The translations under genes were made by a program, and so were the position numbers. A model generated the notes under the pieces. That model was not told the origin of the DNA, ran no database searches, and saw only the letters and a list, made by a program, of their open reading frames with translations. Source: Zeimonas sp050187175 (lineage in GTDB: Bacteria > Pseudomonadota > Gammaproteobacteria > Burkholderiales > Burkholderiaceae_E). Taken from it: a DNA stretch of 64,000 bases. This document shows, in pieces, positions 35,263 through 45,584 of the stretch (the stretch's first letter is position 1; each line of letters begins with the position of its first letter). The stretch covers positions 1 through 64,000 of the forward strand of contig JBFWXS010000025.1 of the NCBI GenBank assembly GCA_050187175.1. The letters are read 5' to 3'.

Positions 35263-38200
35263 GCGAGGAGCCGCTGCTGCCCGGTTTCATGGTGGTGCAT
35301 GGCAACCATCCCGAAGCGCTGCGCGATCTGATGCTGGCGTGGATCGCACGCCATCCGCTGACACCGCTCGAAGACGAATGCGTGCTGGTGCAGAGCAACG
35401 GCGTGGCGCAATGGCTGAAGCTGTCGCTGGCGCGGGATGCGGCCGACGGCGGCATCGGCATCGCGGCCGCACTGCGCACCGAGTTGCCGTCGCGCTTCGT
35501 CTGGCAGGCCTATCGCGCCGTGCTGGGCGCGCAGCAGGTGCCGGCCGCTTCGCCGTTCGACAAGCCGCTGCTGGTTTGGCGCTTGATGCGGCTGCTGCCG
35601 GCGCTGCTGGCGGGCGAGGCCTTTGCGCCGCTGCGTCGTTTCCTGCTCGACGATGACGATTCGCGCAAGCGGCATCAACTGGCCGAGCGGCTGGCCGACC
35701 TGTACGACCAGTACCAGGTCTATCGCGCCGACTGGCTGGGGGCCTGGGCAGACGGCCGCGACGTGATCGATACCAGCCGCGGCGGCCGCCGGCCGGTGCC
35801 GGCCGAACTGAACTGGCAGCCGCAGCTGTGGCGCGCGCTGCTGGCCGATGCCGCCGACGGCGAGGCCGCGGCCAGCCGTGCCGACGTGCATCGCCGCTTC
35901 ATGGCCGCTGCCGCCGGTTGGCACGGCGAGCGGCCGGCAGGGCTGCCGCGCCGGCTGATCGTATTCGGCATCTCGTCGCTGCCGCAGCAGTCGCTGGCTG
36001 TCCTGGCCGCGCTGGCCAGATGGACGCAGGTGCTGATGTGCGTGCACAACCCCTGCGAGCACGACTGGTCGCACATCGTCGCGGACAAGGATCTGCTGCG
36101 CGCGGAGCGCTCGCGGCAGCGGCGGCGCGGCGGAGCCGAAGGCGCGATCCCCGACGAGGCGCTGCATCTGCATGCGCAGCCGCTGCTGGCAGCGTGGGGG
36201 AAGCAGGGGCGCGACTTCATCCGGCTGCTCGACGAGCATGACGATCATGCCTCGTACGCTCAGCGCTTCGCGGCGATCGGGCGGCGCATCGACTGCTTCG
36301 AGCGCAACCCCGGCGACACGCTGCTGCGGCAGCTGCAGGACGACATCCTCGATCTCCGTCCGCTGGTCGAGACGCGTAGACAGTGGCCGGCAGTCGACGT
36401 CGGGCGCGACCGTTCGATCCGCTTTCATGTGACGCACGGCGCGCAGCGTGAGGTCGAGGTCCTGCACGATTGCCTGCTGGCGGCGTTCGCCGCCGATCCC
36501 AGTCTGAGACCGCGCGACGTGATCGTCATGGTGCCCGACGTGGCGGCTTATGCGCCGCACGTGCAGGCCGTGTTCGGGCTGCCGCCATCCGACGACGCGC
36601 GCTTCATTCCGTATTCGATTGCCGATCGCGGTCAGCGTCATCACGATCCGCTGCTCGGCGCGCTGGAGAAGCTGCTCGCGTTGCCGCAGTCGCGCGTGAC
36701 GGTCAGCGACGTGCTCGACTGGCTGGAAGTGCCCGCATTGCGCCGCCGCTTCGCGATCGACGAGTCGCAGCTGACGCTGCTGCGCCGCTGGATCGCGGCG
36801 GCGAACATCCGCTGGGGCCTGCATGCCGAACAGCGGCGCGCGCTCGACCTGCCCGATGCGCCCGCGCAGAACAGCTGGGACTTCGGACTGCAGCGGATGC
36901 TGCTGGGCTACGCAGTGGGTGCGGGCGAGCCCTGGTCGGACATCGAGCCGCTGGATGAAGTGGGCGGGCTCGATGCCGAGCTGCTGGGACCGCTCGTGCA
37001 GCTGCTGTCGCGGCTCGAGTCGCACTGGCGCACTCTTGCCGAGCCCGCCGCGCCGGCCGAATGGGTCGAGCGGCTGCGGACGCTGCTGCGCGACTTCTTT
37101 TCTGCCGACGACGATGCCGACGGCTTCACGCTGCTGAGGCTGGAAGGCGCGCTGCAGGACTGGCTGGACGCCTGCGCCGCGGCCCGCTTCGACGACGAGC
37201 TGCCGCTGTCGGTGGTGCGCGAGCACTGGCTGGCGAGCATCGACCAATCGACCTTGAATCAGCCGTTCTTCGCCGGCGCGGTGACCTTCGCGACGCTGAT
37301 GCCGATGCGCGCGATTCCATTCCGTTTCGTCGCGCTGCTGGGCATGAACGACGGCGACTATCCGCGCAGCCGCATGCCGGCCGATTTCGATCTGATGGGC
37401 CGCGACTATCGGCCCGGCGACCGTTCACGCCGCGAGGACGATCGCTATCTGTTCCTCGAAGCGCTGCTGTCGGCGCGCGAGCATCTGCACGTGAGCTGGG
37501 TGGGTCGCAGCATCCTCGATCAGTCCGAACGGCCGGCCTCGGTGCTGGTGGCGCAGCTGCGCGATCATCTGGCCGCTGGCTGGCGCTTGGCGGGCCGGGA
37601 ACCGGGCCACCGGGCGGGCGACCCGCCAGCCGACGAGGCGGACTCTGCGCGCGAAGCCGGCGAACAGCTGCTGCGGGCGCTGACGATAGAGCACCGGCTG
37701 CAGCCGTTCCATCCCGCGTATTTCGGTGCCGGCGACGAGCGCCTGTTCAGCTATGCGCGCGAATGGCGGGCCGCGGCGCAGCCGGGACGCGAGCGTGCCA
37801 TGCCGGCCGCGTTGCCGCCGTGGACCTTCGAAGGCCCGCTGACGCTGCGCCTGCTCGGCGACTTTCTACGGGATCCGGTGCGCAGCTTCCTGCGCGAACG
37901 ACTCGGCGTGCGCTTCGAGATCGAGGATCCGGTCGGCCAGGATCATGAGCCCTTCGCCCTCGACGGCCTGCAGAACTGGCGGCTGCAGGACGAACTGATC
38001 CAGGCGCAGAAGGCAGCGCTGGATGACGGCGTCTCGCGCGAAGCGGCGCTGCAGGAGCGGCTGCAGCGCATCGCCGGCCGGGGCGAGCTGCCGGCCGGTG
38101 CGTTCGGTGAGTTGGTCCGCGAGCAGCTGGCAGAGCCCATGACGGCCATGTTCGAGCTGTACGAGCAGATGCTGTCCGAGTGCCCGCGGCGACTGCCGGA

Positions 38201-39035
38201 CGAGGCGCTCGACTTTCTTCCTGATTCATTTCCCGAGTCGATGAGGCTGGTCGATTGGCTGGGAGGCCTGCGCGCCGGCGAGCCGGATGAACACGGTGGC
38301 GCAGATCGAGCCGACGAAGCCGATGGGGACGGCGATGGCCGCGACGCTGGCGAACGCTGCAGACTGTTGCTCGACAGCAGCAGCCTGGTCAAGGACGGCA
38401 GCTGGCGGCATGACCGGCTCGTTCCGTACTGGGTGGCGCATGTCGCCGCGCATCTGAACGGCCCGCCGCTGCGCAGCCGGATCATCAGCAAGGCCGGCGT
38501 CGCCGTCTTCGAGGCGCTCGACAGGGCGCAGGCGCGAGCCTACTGGATCGAGCTGCTGAACGCTTGGCGCGAAGGTATGAGCCGGCCGTTGCCGCTGGCC
38601 TTGCAAAGCAGCTTCGCATGGCTGCGCAAGAGCGGCGGGGCGGCGGCCGGGCATGCCGGCGGCGGCGCGGCGCCGCAGGGAGTCGCCGAACCGGTGCTGC
38701 GGGAGGCGCGCGAGGCCGCGCGCATCTGCTACGAGGGCAAGGGCGGCGGCAGCGCGGCATCGGCCGAGCGCGGGCGCAGTCCTGCGGAGCGCGAGCGCAA
38801 TCCGTATCTGGCGCGGGTCTTCCCGTCCTTCGACGCACTGTGGGCGGACGACGAGCCGGCGCGCTGGGCAAGCGTGCTGCTGCAGCCGCTGCTCGATGCG
38901 CTGAGATCCGGCTCCGGCGATGCACGGACGGGGAACGGCGGGCCGATTGGCGGCGCAGGGTCCGGCGGCGCGGGTTCTCGCGGCGGGCGTACCCGTGGCG
39001 GGCGCTTCAGCGCCGGCGAGGAGGGCGAGGCATGA
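35259..39035 (+). CDS. recC: exodeoxyribonuclease V, RecC subunit
   Basis: A 1258-residue RecC, the subunit that holds the split DNA ends and recognises Chi in RecBCD. The N-terminal inactivated helicase domain begins with the conserved VQSNGVAQWLKLSLA (44-58) and GIAAALRTELPSRFVWQAY. Conserved blocks later include FRFVALLGMNDGDYPRS and the C-terminal nuclease-like fold. It is longer than E. coli RecC (1122), mainly through Gly/Ala/Arg-rich stretches near the C-terminus (about 1125-1258). GTG start at 35259 overlaps the ATPase stop; the end overlaps recB. Chi specificity cannot be predicted. Confidence 0.92.
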   Translation: MSEEPLLPGFMVVHGNHPEALRDLMLAWIARHPLTPLEDECVLVQSNGVAQWLKLSLARDAADGGIGIAAALRTELPSRFVWQAYRAVLGAQQVPAASPFDKPLLVWRLMRLLPALLAGEAFAPLRRFLLDDDDSRKRHQLAERLADLYDQYQVYRADWLGAWADGRDVIDTSRGGRRPVPAELNWQPQLWRALLADAADGEAAASRADVHRRFMAAAAGWHGERPAGLPRRLIVFGISSLPQQSLAVLAALARWTQVLMCVHNPCEHDWSHIVADKDLLRAERSRQRRRGGAEGAIPDEALHLHAQPLLAAWGKQGRDFIRLLDEHDDHASYAQRFAAIGRRIDCFERNPGDTLLRQLQDDILDLRPLVETRRQWPAVDVGRDRSIRFHVTHGAQREVEVLHDCLLAAFAADPSLRPRDVIVMVPDVAAYAPHVQAVFGLPPSDDARFIPYSIADRGQRHHDPLLGALEKLLALPQSRVTVSDVLDWLEVPALRRRFAIDESQLTLLRRWIAAANIRWGLHAEQRRALDLPDAPAQNSWDFGLQRMLLGYAVGAGEPWSDIEPLDEVGGLDAELLGPLVQLLSRLESHWRTLAEPAAPAEWVERLRTLLRDFFSADDDADGFTLLRLEGALQDWLDACAAARFDDELPLSVVREHWLASIDQSTLNQPFFAGAVTFATLMPMRAIPFRFVALLGMNDGDYPRSRMPADFDLMGRDYRPGDRSRREDDRYLFLEALLSAREHLHVSWVGRSILDQSERPASVLVAQLRDHLAAGWRLAGREPGHRAGDPPADEADSAREAGEQLLRALTIEHRLQPFHPAYFGAGDERLFSYAREWRAAAQPGRERAMPAALPPWTFEGPLTLRLLGDFLRDPVRSFLRERLGVRFEIEDPVGQDHEPFALDGLQNWRLQDELIQAQKAALDDGVSREAALQERLQRIAGRGELPAGAFGELVREQLAEPMTAMFELYEQMLSECPRRLPDEALDFLPDSFPESMRLVDWLGGLRAGEPDEHGGADRADEADGDGDGRDAGERCRLLLDSSSLVKDGSWRHDRLVPYWVAHVAAHLNGPPLRSRIISKAGVAVFEALDRAQARAYWIELLNAWREGMSRPLPLALQSSFAWLRKSGGAAAGHAGGGAAPQGVAEPVLREAREAARICYEGKGGGSAASAERGRSPAERERNPYLARVFPSFDALWADDEPARWASVLLQPLLDALRSGSGDARTGNGGPIGGAGSGGAGSRGGRTRGGRFSAGEEGEA

Positions 39036-42000
39036 GCGCTGCTGTCACGTCCGCGGGTGCCGTGCCGCCGCTCGATCCGCTGCGCTTTCCGCTGCGGGGC
39101 AGCCGGCTGATCGAAGCCAGCGCCGGCACCGGCAAGACCTTCACCATCGCTGCGCTCTATCTGCGGCTGGTGCTGGGCCACGGACGCGGCGATGGCCAGG
39201 ATGGCGGCGGCGAAGCCTTCGGCCGCGCGCTGACGCCACCCGAGATCCTGGTCGTGACCTTCACCGATGCGGCGACGAAGGAACTGCGCGAGCGCATCCG
39301 CGCGCGACTGGCCGAAGCGGCCGACGTCTTTCTGGCCGACCCTGCGCAGCGGGGCTGTCCCCCCGGCACTGATCTGCTGCATGATCTGCGCGCCGACTAT
39401 CCACCCGAGCAATGGCCTGCATGCGCGCGCACGCTGCGTCTGGCCGCCGAATGGATGGACGAGGCCGCGGTGTCGACGATCCACGGCTGGTGCAACCGGA
39501 TGCTGCGCGAACACGCATTCGATAGCGGCAGCCTGTTCGCGCAGACGCTGGAGGCCGACCAGCGCGATCTGCTCGCCGACGTGCTGCGCGACTACTGGCG
39601 CAGTTTCCTGGCTGCTCTGCCCGCCGATGAGGCGCGCTGTGTGAGTGCCTGGTGGCGAACGCCCGATGACCTGGGCCGTTCGCTGCGCGGACTGCTGCCG
39701 GCGACCGAAGCTCTGAGCCAGGCGCCGGCTCCCGAGGCCACGCTGCGCGACGCGCGCCGGCAGGCCGCCCACGAACTGGCTTCAATGAAGGCGCCGTGGC
39801 GCGGCGACCAAGGCTGGGCCGCCGAGCTGCAGAAACTGCTCGATGCCGCCGTGCAGGCCAAATGCGTCAACGGCCGGAAGCTGCAGTCCCGCTACTACAT
39901 GCCGTGGCTGCAGGCCCTGCGCGCCTGGGCCGAAGGCGACGAACGCGAACCGCAACTGCTCGCCACCAGCAGCGCCTGGACGCGGCTGACGCCGGCCGGC
40001 ATGGCCGAGGCGTGGAAGCCGGGATTCGAGCCGCCATCGCATTCTGCACTCGACGACGTGGCGACGCTGCGTGAGCGGCTGGCCGCCTTGCCGGACGGCC
40101 GCGAGGCCGTGCTGTGCCATGCCGCCCACTGGGTAGCGGCGCGGCTGGCGGCCGAACAGACGCGCCGCGCGCAGATGGGCTTCAACGAACTGCTGACGCA
40201 GCTCGATGCGGCGCTGCGCGGCCCGAACGGCGCGCGGCTGGCCGAGCTGATCCGGCAGCAGTTTCCGGTGGCCTTGATTGATGAGTTCCAGGATACCGAT
40301 CCGGTCCAGTACCGCATCTTCGACGGCATCTATCGCGTGGCGGCCGACGAACAGCAGACGGCCGTGATCCTGATCGGCGATCCCAAGCAGGCGATCTATG
40401 CGTTCCGCGGCGCCGACATCCATACCTATCTGGCGGCGCGCCGCGATACTGCGGGCCGGCACGCCACGCTGACCACGAACTTCCGTTCCACGGCCCCCAT
40501 GGTGGCGGCCGTGAACCACGTGTTCATGCGAGCCGAGCAGCGCGCGCAGGGGCAGGGCGCATTCCTGTTCCGCCGGCCCGGCGACAACCCGCTGCCCTTC
40601 GTGCCGGCGCAGGCGAGGGGACGCAGCGAGCGCTGGCTCGTCGACGGCCGCGAGCCGGCTGCGCTGACCTGCTGGCATCTCGGCGAAGCGGAGGCGGTAC
40701 GCGATGGCGCCGCAGGCGCCGCGGCCGGACCCGAAGCGGCCATGCCTGAAGCGGACGCATCTGAAGCGGGCATATCTGAAGCGGGTATCCCGGAAGACCG
40801 GGGACCGCGTGCGGCAGACGTGCAGCGCGCGCTCGCCGCCGCCTGCGCGACCGAGATCGTGCGGCTGCTGAACCTGGGGCGAATCGGACGTGCCGGTTTC
40901 GCGCGTGAGGATGGCGCAGGCGGCGCCGATCCGGCGCTGACGCCGGTGCGCCCGAGTGACATCGCGGTGCTGGTCAATCACGGCGGAGAAGCCCGCGCGG
41001 TGCGCGCGGCGCTGATGGCGCGCGGCGTGCGCAGCGTCTATCTGTCGGATCGCGATTCGGTGTTCCAGAGTCCGGCTGCGACCGAACTGCTGCGCTGGCT
41101 CGCGGCCTGCGCCGACCCCGACGACGATCGCCCTTTGCGCGCGGCACTGGGCAGCGCCGCGCTGGCGCTGGACTGGGCCGAGCTGGACCGGCTCAATCAC
41201 GACGAGCTGCTGTGGGAAGCGCGCGTGCTGCAGTTCCGCCGCTATCAGCAGATGTGGCGCCGCCAGGGCGTGCTGCCCATGTTGCGTCACCTGCTGCACG
41301 ATTTCGGCGTGGCGCAGCGTCTGCTGGCTCAGCGCGACGAACGGACGCTGACCGATCTGCTGCACCTCGCAGAGCTATTGCAGCAGGCCAGCGCTCAGCT
41401 CGACGGCGAGCATGCGCTGATCCGCTGGCTGGCCGAGCAGTGCCGCGACGACGGCGGCGAGAACGAGGCACGCAAGCTGCGGCTGGAAAGCGATGCCGAT
41501 CTGGTCAAGGTTGTCACCGTGCACAAGTCGAAAGGCCTGGAGTATCCGCTGGTCTTCGTGCCGTTCGCCTGCACCTTTCGTCCGGTCAAGCGCGGCGATC
41601 TGCCGGTGAGCTGGCACGACGACGACGGCCGGCGCATGGTGTCGCTGAAGGCGAGCCCCGAGCAGCTCGCGCGGGCCGATCGCGAGCGCTTGGGCGAGGA
41701 TCTGCGCAAGTTCTACGTGGCGCTGACGCGGGCGCGCTACGCCGCCTGGCTGGGCGTTGCGGCACCCGCCGGCATCGAGGACAGTGCCTTCGGCTATCTG
41801 CTCGGAGGCGGCGAGCCGCTGTCGCCATCCGTGCTGACGCAGACGCTGCACCGCCTGGCCGAGGACTGCCCGTCCATCTCCGTCCGACCGGCACCCGAGC
41901 ACGGTGACGAACGCTACGAAGGGGATCAGGCCGCGCCTGTCGCAGGCGCCGAACCTGCCTTGCCCGGCCCCAGTGAACCATGGTGGATCGCCAGCTACTC

Positions 42001-42973
42001 GGCCCTGCGGCCTGCCGATCTTGCCGCAACCGGCACGGCCGACGAGGACCAGGCCGGGATCGCACCGGATGTCAGTGCGGCGCCGGTCAGCGCCGCCGAG
42101 GAGATCTACGCCGACAGCCGTGCCGAAGCTGCGGCCGCCGACGGTGCCGCAGGCAGCGGTGCCGTGGCCTCCGGCACGCCGTCGGCCGGCACCTTGCATG
42201 CCTTCGTGCGCGGCGCGGGCGCCGGCACCTTCCTGCATGGACTGCTCGAATGGGCCGGCCGGCAGGGCTTCGCCCGCGTGTATGCCGATCCTCCTGCCCG
42301 CGCCGATCTTGCCGACCTGATCGCGCGGCGCTGCAATCTCGCCGGTCTGAGCACGTGGACCATGACCTTGCGCGATTGGCTGAGCGGCTGGCTGGCGACG
42401 CCGCTGGATCTGAGCATGCTGGTCCCCGACAGCAGGCCGGTGGCGCCGGCTGCGCTGGCGCGCGTGCAAGTCGAGATGGAGTTCTGGTTCGCCGCACGCC
42501 GCGTCGACACTTCGGCGCTCGATGCCCTGGTGTGCCGGCACACGCTGGGCGCGGCGCGGCGGCCGCCGGTGTCCAGGCGCCAGCTCAACGGGATGCTGAA
42601 AGGCTTCATCGATCTGGTCTTCGAGCACGAAGGCCGCTACTACGTCATCGACTACAAATCGAACTGGCTCGGACCGCGCGATGCCGACTATGCGCCGGCC
42701 TCGCTGCGCGACGCGGTGCTCAGCCATCGCTACGAGCTGCAGTACGTGCTGTACGTGTTCGCGCTGCACCGGCTGCTGCGCGCGCGGCTGCCGGGCTACG
42801 ACTACGAGCGCCACGTCGGCGGCGCCTTGTGCATGTTCGTGCGGGGCCATGCGGCGCCCGGCCAGGGGCTGTACGGCGAGCGGCCGCCCAAGGCCCTGAT
42901 CGATGCGATGGACGCGCTGTTCGAGGGCCGCGCTGATCCGCGCCCGGGTGCTTACGGCGGAGCGGCTGCATGA
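39032..42973 (+). CDS. recB: exodeoxyribonuclease V, RecB subunit
   Basis: A 1313-residue 3'-5' helicase and nuclease. Walker A lies in EASAGTGKTFTIAALYLRL (about 28-46); motif II reads ALIDEFQDTDPVQYRIF, and motif VI-type VALTRARYA is present. The C-terminal RecB nuclease domain keeps the key acidic residues and lysine in GFIDLVFEHEGRYYVIDYKS. Insertions of Ala/Glu/Gly-rich sequence (for example around 560-590) make it longer than E. coli RecB (1180). The start at 39032 overlaps the recC stop (ATGA); an in-frame extension to 38564 lies inside recC and is rejected. Confidence 0.94.
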   Translation: MSAAVTSAGAVPPLDPLRFPLRGSRLIEASAGTGKTFTIAALYLRLVLGHGRGDGQDGGGEAFGRALTPPEILVVTFTDAATKELRERIRARLAEAADVFLADPAQRGCPPGTDLLHDLRADYPPEQWPACARTLRLAAEWMDEAAVSTIHGWCNRMLREHAFDSGSLFAQTLEADQRDLLADVLRDYWRSFLAALPADEARCVSAWWRTPDDLGRSLRGLLPATEALSQAPAPEATLRDARRQAAHELASMKAPWRGDQGWAAELQKLLDAAVQAKCVNGRKLQSRYYMPWLQALRAWAEGDEREPQLLATSSAWTRLTPAGMAEAWKPGFEPPSHSALDDVATLRERLAALPDGREAVLCHAAHWVAARLAAEQTRRAQMGFNELLTQLDAALRGPNGARLAELIRQQFPVALIDEFQDTDPVQYRIFDGIYRVAADEQQTAVILIGDPKQAIYAFRGADIHTYLAARRDTAGRHATLTTNFRSTAPMVAAVNHVFMRAEQRAQGQGAFLFRRPGDNPLPFVPAQARGRSERWLVDGREPAALTCWHLGEAEAVRDGAAGAAAGPEAAMPEADASEAGISEAGIPEDRGPRAADVQRALAAACATEIVRLLNLGRIGRAGFAREDGAGGADPALTPVRPSDIAVLVNHGGEARAVRAALMARGVRSVYLSDRDSVFQSPAATELLRWLAACADPDDDRPLRAALGSAALALDWAELDRLNHDELLWEARVLQFRRYQQMWRRQGVLPMLRHLLHDFGVAQRLLAQRDERTLTDLLHLAELLQQASAQLDGEHALIRWLAEQCRDDGGENEARKLRLESDADLVKVVTVHKSKGLEYPLVFVPFACTFRPVKRGDLPVSWHDDDGRRMVSLKASPEQLARADRERLGEDLRKFYVALTRARYAAWLGVAAPAGIEDSAFGYLLGGGEPLSPSVLTQTLHRLAEDCPSISVRPAPEHGDERYEGDQAAPVAGAEPALPGPSEPWWIASYSALRPADLAATGTADEDQAGIAPDVSAAPVSAAEEIYADSRAEAAAADGAAGSGAVASGTPSAGTLHAFVRGAGAGTFLHGLLEWAGRQGFARVYADPPARADLADLIARRCNLAGLSTWTMTLRDWLSGWLATPLDLSMLVPDSRPVAPAALARVQVEMEFWFAARRVDTSALDALVCRHTLGAARRPPVSRRQLNGMLKGFIDLVFEHEGRYYVIDYKSNWLGPRDADYAPASLRDAVLSHRYELQYVLYVFALHRLLRARLPGYDYERHVGGALCMFVRGHAAPGQGLYGERPPKALIDAMDALFEGRADPRPGAYGGAAA

Positions 42974-45129
42974 GCCCGCCGCGCGTCTACCTGGGGCCGC
43001 CGCCGATGCAGCACGCCGCGCTGCTGCGCGAGCTGCAGCGCTGGGTCGAGCGCGGCTGGCTGCGCGAGCTCGATCGCAGCTTCGCGGCCTTCGTGGCACA
43101 GCAGTCGCCCGCCGCCGATACATTGCTGATCCTCGCTGCCGCGCTGACCAGTCATCAGCTTGGGCGCGGCCATGCCTGCCTGGATCTGGCCGCCGTGCTC
43201 GCCGATGCCGCGACGACACTGTCGCTGCCGCCCGACGATGCCGGCGGCGCTGGGCGAGGCGAGGTGACCGCTACGCCGGCCCAGCTTCTGGCCGGAATCG
43301 ACCTGCCGCGCTGGCTGGCCGCGCTGGACGAACCCGCGCTGGTCGGCGAAGGCGACGGCACCACGCCGCTGGTGCGGGCAGGCGCACGGCTGTATCTGCG
43401 CCGCTATTGGCGTTATGAGCGCTCGGTGCGCGCCGCGATCGCACAGCGCGTGACGCCGAACGCGGATGCAGCGCCGCCCGACGCGCCGCTCGTCGCGTCA
43501 CAGGCCCGGCGAGCCCTGGCCGGCGCTCTGGATGCGCTGTTTCCGCGCCGCGCCGGCGCAGCGGCGCCCGACTGGCAGAAGATCGCCTGCGCGCTGGCGG
43601 CTCGACGGGGTTTCGGCATCATCACCGGCGGCCCCGGCACCGGCAAGACGACCACGGTGGTCAAGCTGCTTGCAGTGCTGCAGCATCTGGCCTTGTCCGA
43701 GTCCCACGGTGCGCGCGGTCTGCGCATCCGGCTGGCCGCGCCCACCGGCAAGGCGGCGGCGCGCCTGAACGAATCGATCGCCGGCGCAGTGGCCCAGCTG
43801 CCCTTGCAGGCGCTTCCCGAAGCGGAGCAGCTGCGCGCCGCGATTCCCACCGAGGTGACGACCGTGCACCGGCTGCTCGGCAGCCGCCCGGATACGCGGC
43901 GCTTCCGTCATGACGAGCGCAATCCGCTGGCGCTCGACGTGCTGGTGATCGACGAAGCCTCGATGCTCGATCTGGAGATGATGGCCGCCGTCTTCGCCGC
44001 CTTGCCGCCGCAGGCGCGACTGATCCTGCTGGGCGACAAGGACCAGCTCGCGTCGGTGGAGGCGGGGGCGGTGCTCGGTGACCTGTGCCAGCGCGCCGAC
44101 GACGGGCACTATCTGCCGGAGACGGCCGACTGGCTGCAGGAGGTGGCTGGCGAGCGTCTGGAGGCGGCGCTTTGCGATGCCGGCGGCCGTCCGCTGGATC
44201 AGGTCATCGCCAAGCTGCGCGTCAGCCATCGCTTCAGCGCCGACAGCGGCATCGGGCGGCTGGCCGAGGCGGTCAATGCCGGCGACGGTACGGCGGCCCG
44301 GCGGGTGTTCATCGACGGCGGCTTTGCCGATCTGGCGTGGCAGCGCCGCTTCGATGACGACACGCTCGGCCGCCTGGCGATCGACGGCGCCCCGGAGGGT
44401 TTCGCCGAGGCCGGCAGCGACCTCGCATCGCCGTGCGGCTATCGCCGCTATCTGGACGTGATGCGTGAGCAGCGCCCACCTGATGACTCGCCGATGCCGT
44501 CGTTCGACGATTGGGCGAACGCCGTGCTGCGCGCCTACGGCCGTTTCCAGCTGCTCTGCGCGCTGCGCAACGGACCGCAGGGCGTGATCGAACTGAATCG
44601 GCGCATCGCCGCGCTGCTGCGCGAGCAGGGCCTACTCGATGCCGAGCTCGGCGGCTGGTACGAAGGCCGGCCGGTGCTTGTCACCCGCAACGATTATGCG
44701 CTGGGCCTGATGAACGGCGACGTCGGTGTGGCGCTGAGGGTGCCGGCGCCGGCGCTTGCCGCATCCGACGCACCTGCCGCACCGCCCGCGGTATTGCGCG
44801 CCACGCTGCGAGTGGCCTTCGCCGACGGCAGCGGCGGCATTCGCTGGGTCCTGCCCAGCCGCCTGCGCGCCGTCGAGACCGTGTTCGCGATGACGGTGCA
44901 CAAGTCGCAGGGCTCCGAGTTCTCCCATGCGGCGCTGCTGCTGCCCGAGCGGTCGAGCCCGGTGCTGACGCGCGAACTGGTCTATACGGGCATCACACGG
45001 GCACGGCACTGGTTCACGCTGCTTGCTTCCGACGAGCGGCTGCAGGATGCGGTGCAGCGCCGTGTGGAGCGCACCGGCGGATTGATGGACGCGGACGAGG
45101 GGCCAGTCGCTTCGAGGCCGGGCGTCTGA
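42970..45129 (+). CDS. recD: exodeoxyribonuclease V, RecD subunit
   Basis: A 719-residue 5'-3' helicase of SF1B type, the fast motor of RecBCD. Walker A GGPGTGKTT is at 220-228, motif II VIDEASMLD near 328, motif III LLGDKDQLASVEAGAVLGDL, and the C-terminal motifs MTVHKSQGSEF and YTGITRA. The N-terminal domain that contacts RecC is present. It is about 110 residues longer than E. coli RecD, with insertions at about 85-95 and 600-615. It closes the five-gene repair operon; the start overlaps recB (ATGA). Confidence 0.94.
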   Translation: MSPPRVYLGPPPMQHAALLRELQRWVERGWLRELDRSFAAFVAQQSPAADTLLILAAALTSHQLGRGHACLDLAAVLADAATTLSLPPDDAGGAGRGEVTATPAQLLAGIDLPRWLAALDEPALVGEGDGTTPLVRAGARLYLRRYWRYERSVRAAIAQRVTPNADAAPPDAPLVASQARRALAGALDALFPRRAGAAAPDWQKIACALAARRGFGIITGGPGTGKTTTVVKLLAVLQHLALSESHGARGLRIRLAAPTGKAAARLNESIAGAVAQLPLQALPEAEQLRAAIPTEVTTVHRLLGSRPDTRRFRHDERNPLALDVLVIDEASMLDLEMMAAVFAALPPQARLILLGDKDQLASVEAGAVLGDLCQRADDGHYLPETADWLQEVAGERLEAALCDAGGRPLDQVIAKLRVSHRFSADSGIGRLAEAVNAGDGTAARRVFIDGGFADLAWQRRFDDDTLGRLAIDGAPEGFAEAGSDLASPCGYRRYLDVMREQRPPDDSPMPSFDDWANAVLRAYGRFQLLCALRNGPQGVIELNRRIAALLREQGLLDAELGGWYEGRPVLVTRNDYALGLMNGDVGVALRVPAPALAASDAPAAPPAVLRATLRVAFADGSGGIRWVLPSRLRAVETVFAMTVHKSQGSEFSHAALLLPERSSPVLTRELVYTGITRARHWFTLLASDERLQDAVQRRVERTGGLMDADEGPVASRPGV

Positions 45130-45166
45130 GCGTGTCCCGCTTGACGTATCGACACTCCGGCCGCCG

Positions 45167-45484
45167 TCACAGCAGAGCCACGACCCGCTCGGCGGTCGCC
45201 TTGGCCGACTGGGGATTCTGGCCGGTCACCAGCCGGCCGTCGACGACCACGTTCGAGACGAACGGCAGCCAGGCCTTCACGGAAGGGTCGGCGAGCGGCC
45301 ACTTGAGCGAGCGCGGCTCCAGCGGCGAAAGGCCGCCCTTGGGGCTCACGATGCGCTGCTCGTACCCCTGCACGGCAAAGACGTGCCAGGCATGGGTCAG
45401 CTCCGACATCCACAGGCCGGTCGGCTGCGATGGATCTTCGTAGTGAGCGACGTTGGTGACGACGTGAAGAATTCGGCGACTCAT
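45167..45484 (-). pseudogene. DJ-1/PfpI-family gene with internal in-frame deletion
   Basis: A 105-codon frame whose two halves match the ends of a DJ-1/PfpI-like protein of about 220-230 residues. Residues 1-72 (MSRRILHVVTNVAHYEDP through SVKAW) are the N-terminal part; residues 73-105 (LPFVSNVVVDGRLVTGQNPQ) are the C-terminal part. The central region, with the nucleophile-elbow cysteine and GGHG-type loop, is missing, and the junction near 45268 keeps the frame. The product should lack the active site. The ATG at 45484 abuts an assembly gap, and the same 5' part appears again at 45585-45711, so the deletion could also be a misassembly. Confidence 0.75.
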
Positions 45485-45584
45485 NNNNNNNNNNNNNNNN
45501 NNNNNNNNNNNNNNNNNNNNNNNNNNNNNNNNNNNNNNNNNNNNNNNNNNNNNNNNNNNNNNNNNNNNNNNNNNNNNNNNNNNN
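45485..45584. other. assembly gap of exactly 100 N
   Basis: One hundred undetermined bases, a conventional placeholder length rather than a measured gap. It is flanked on both sides by the same 127-bp sequence (45358-45484 and 45585-45711). Confidence 0.98.
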
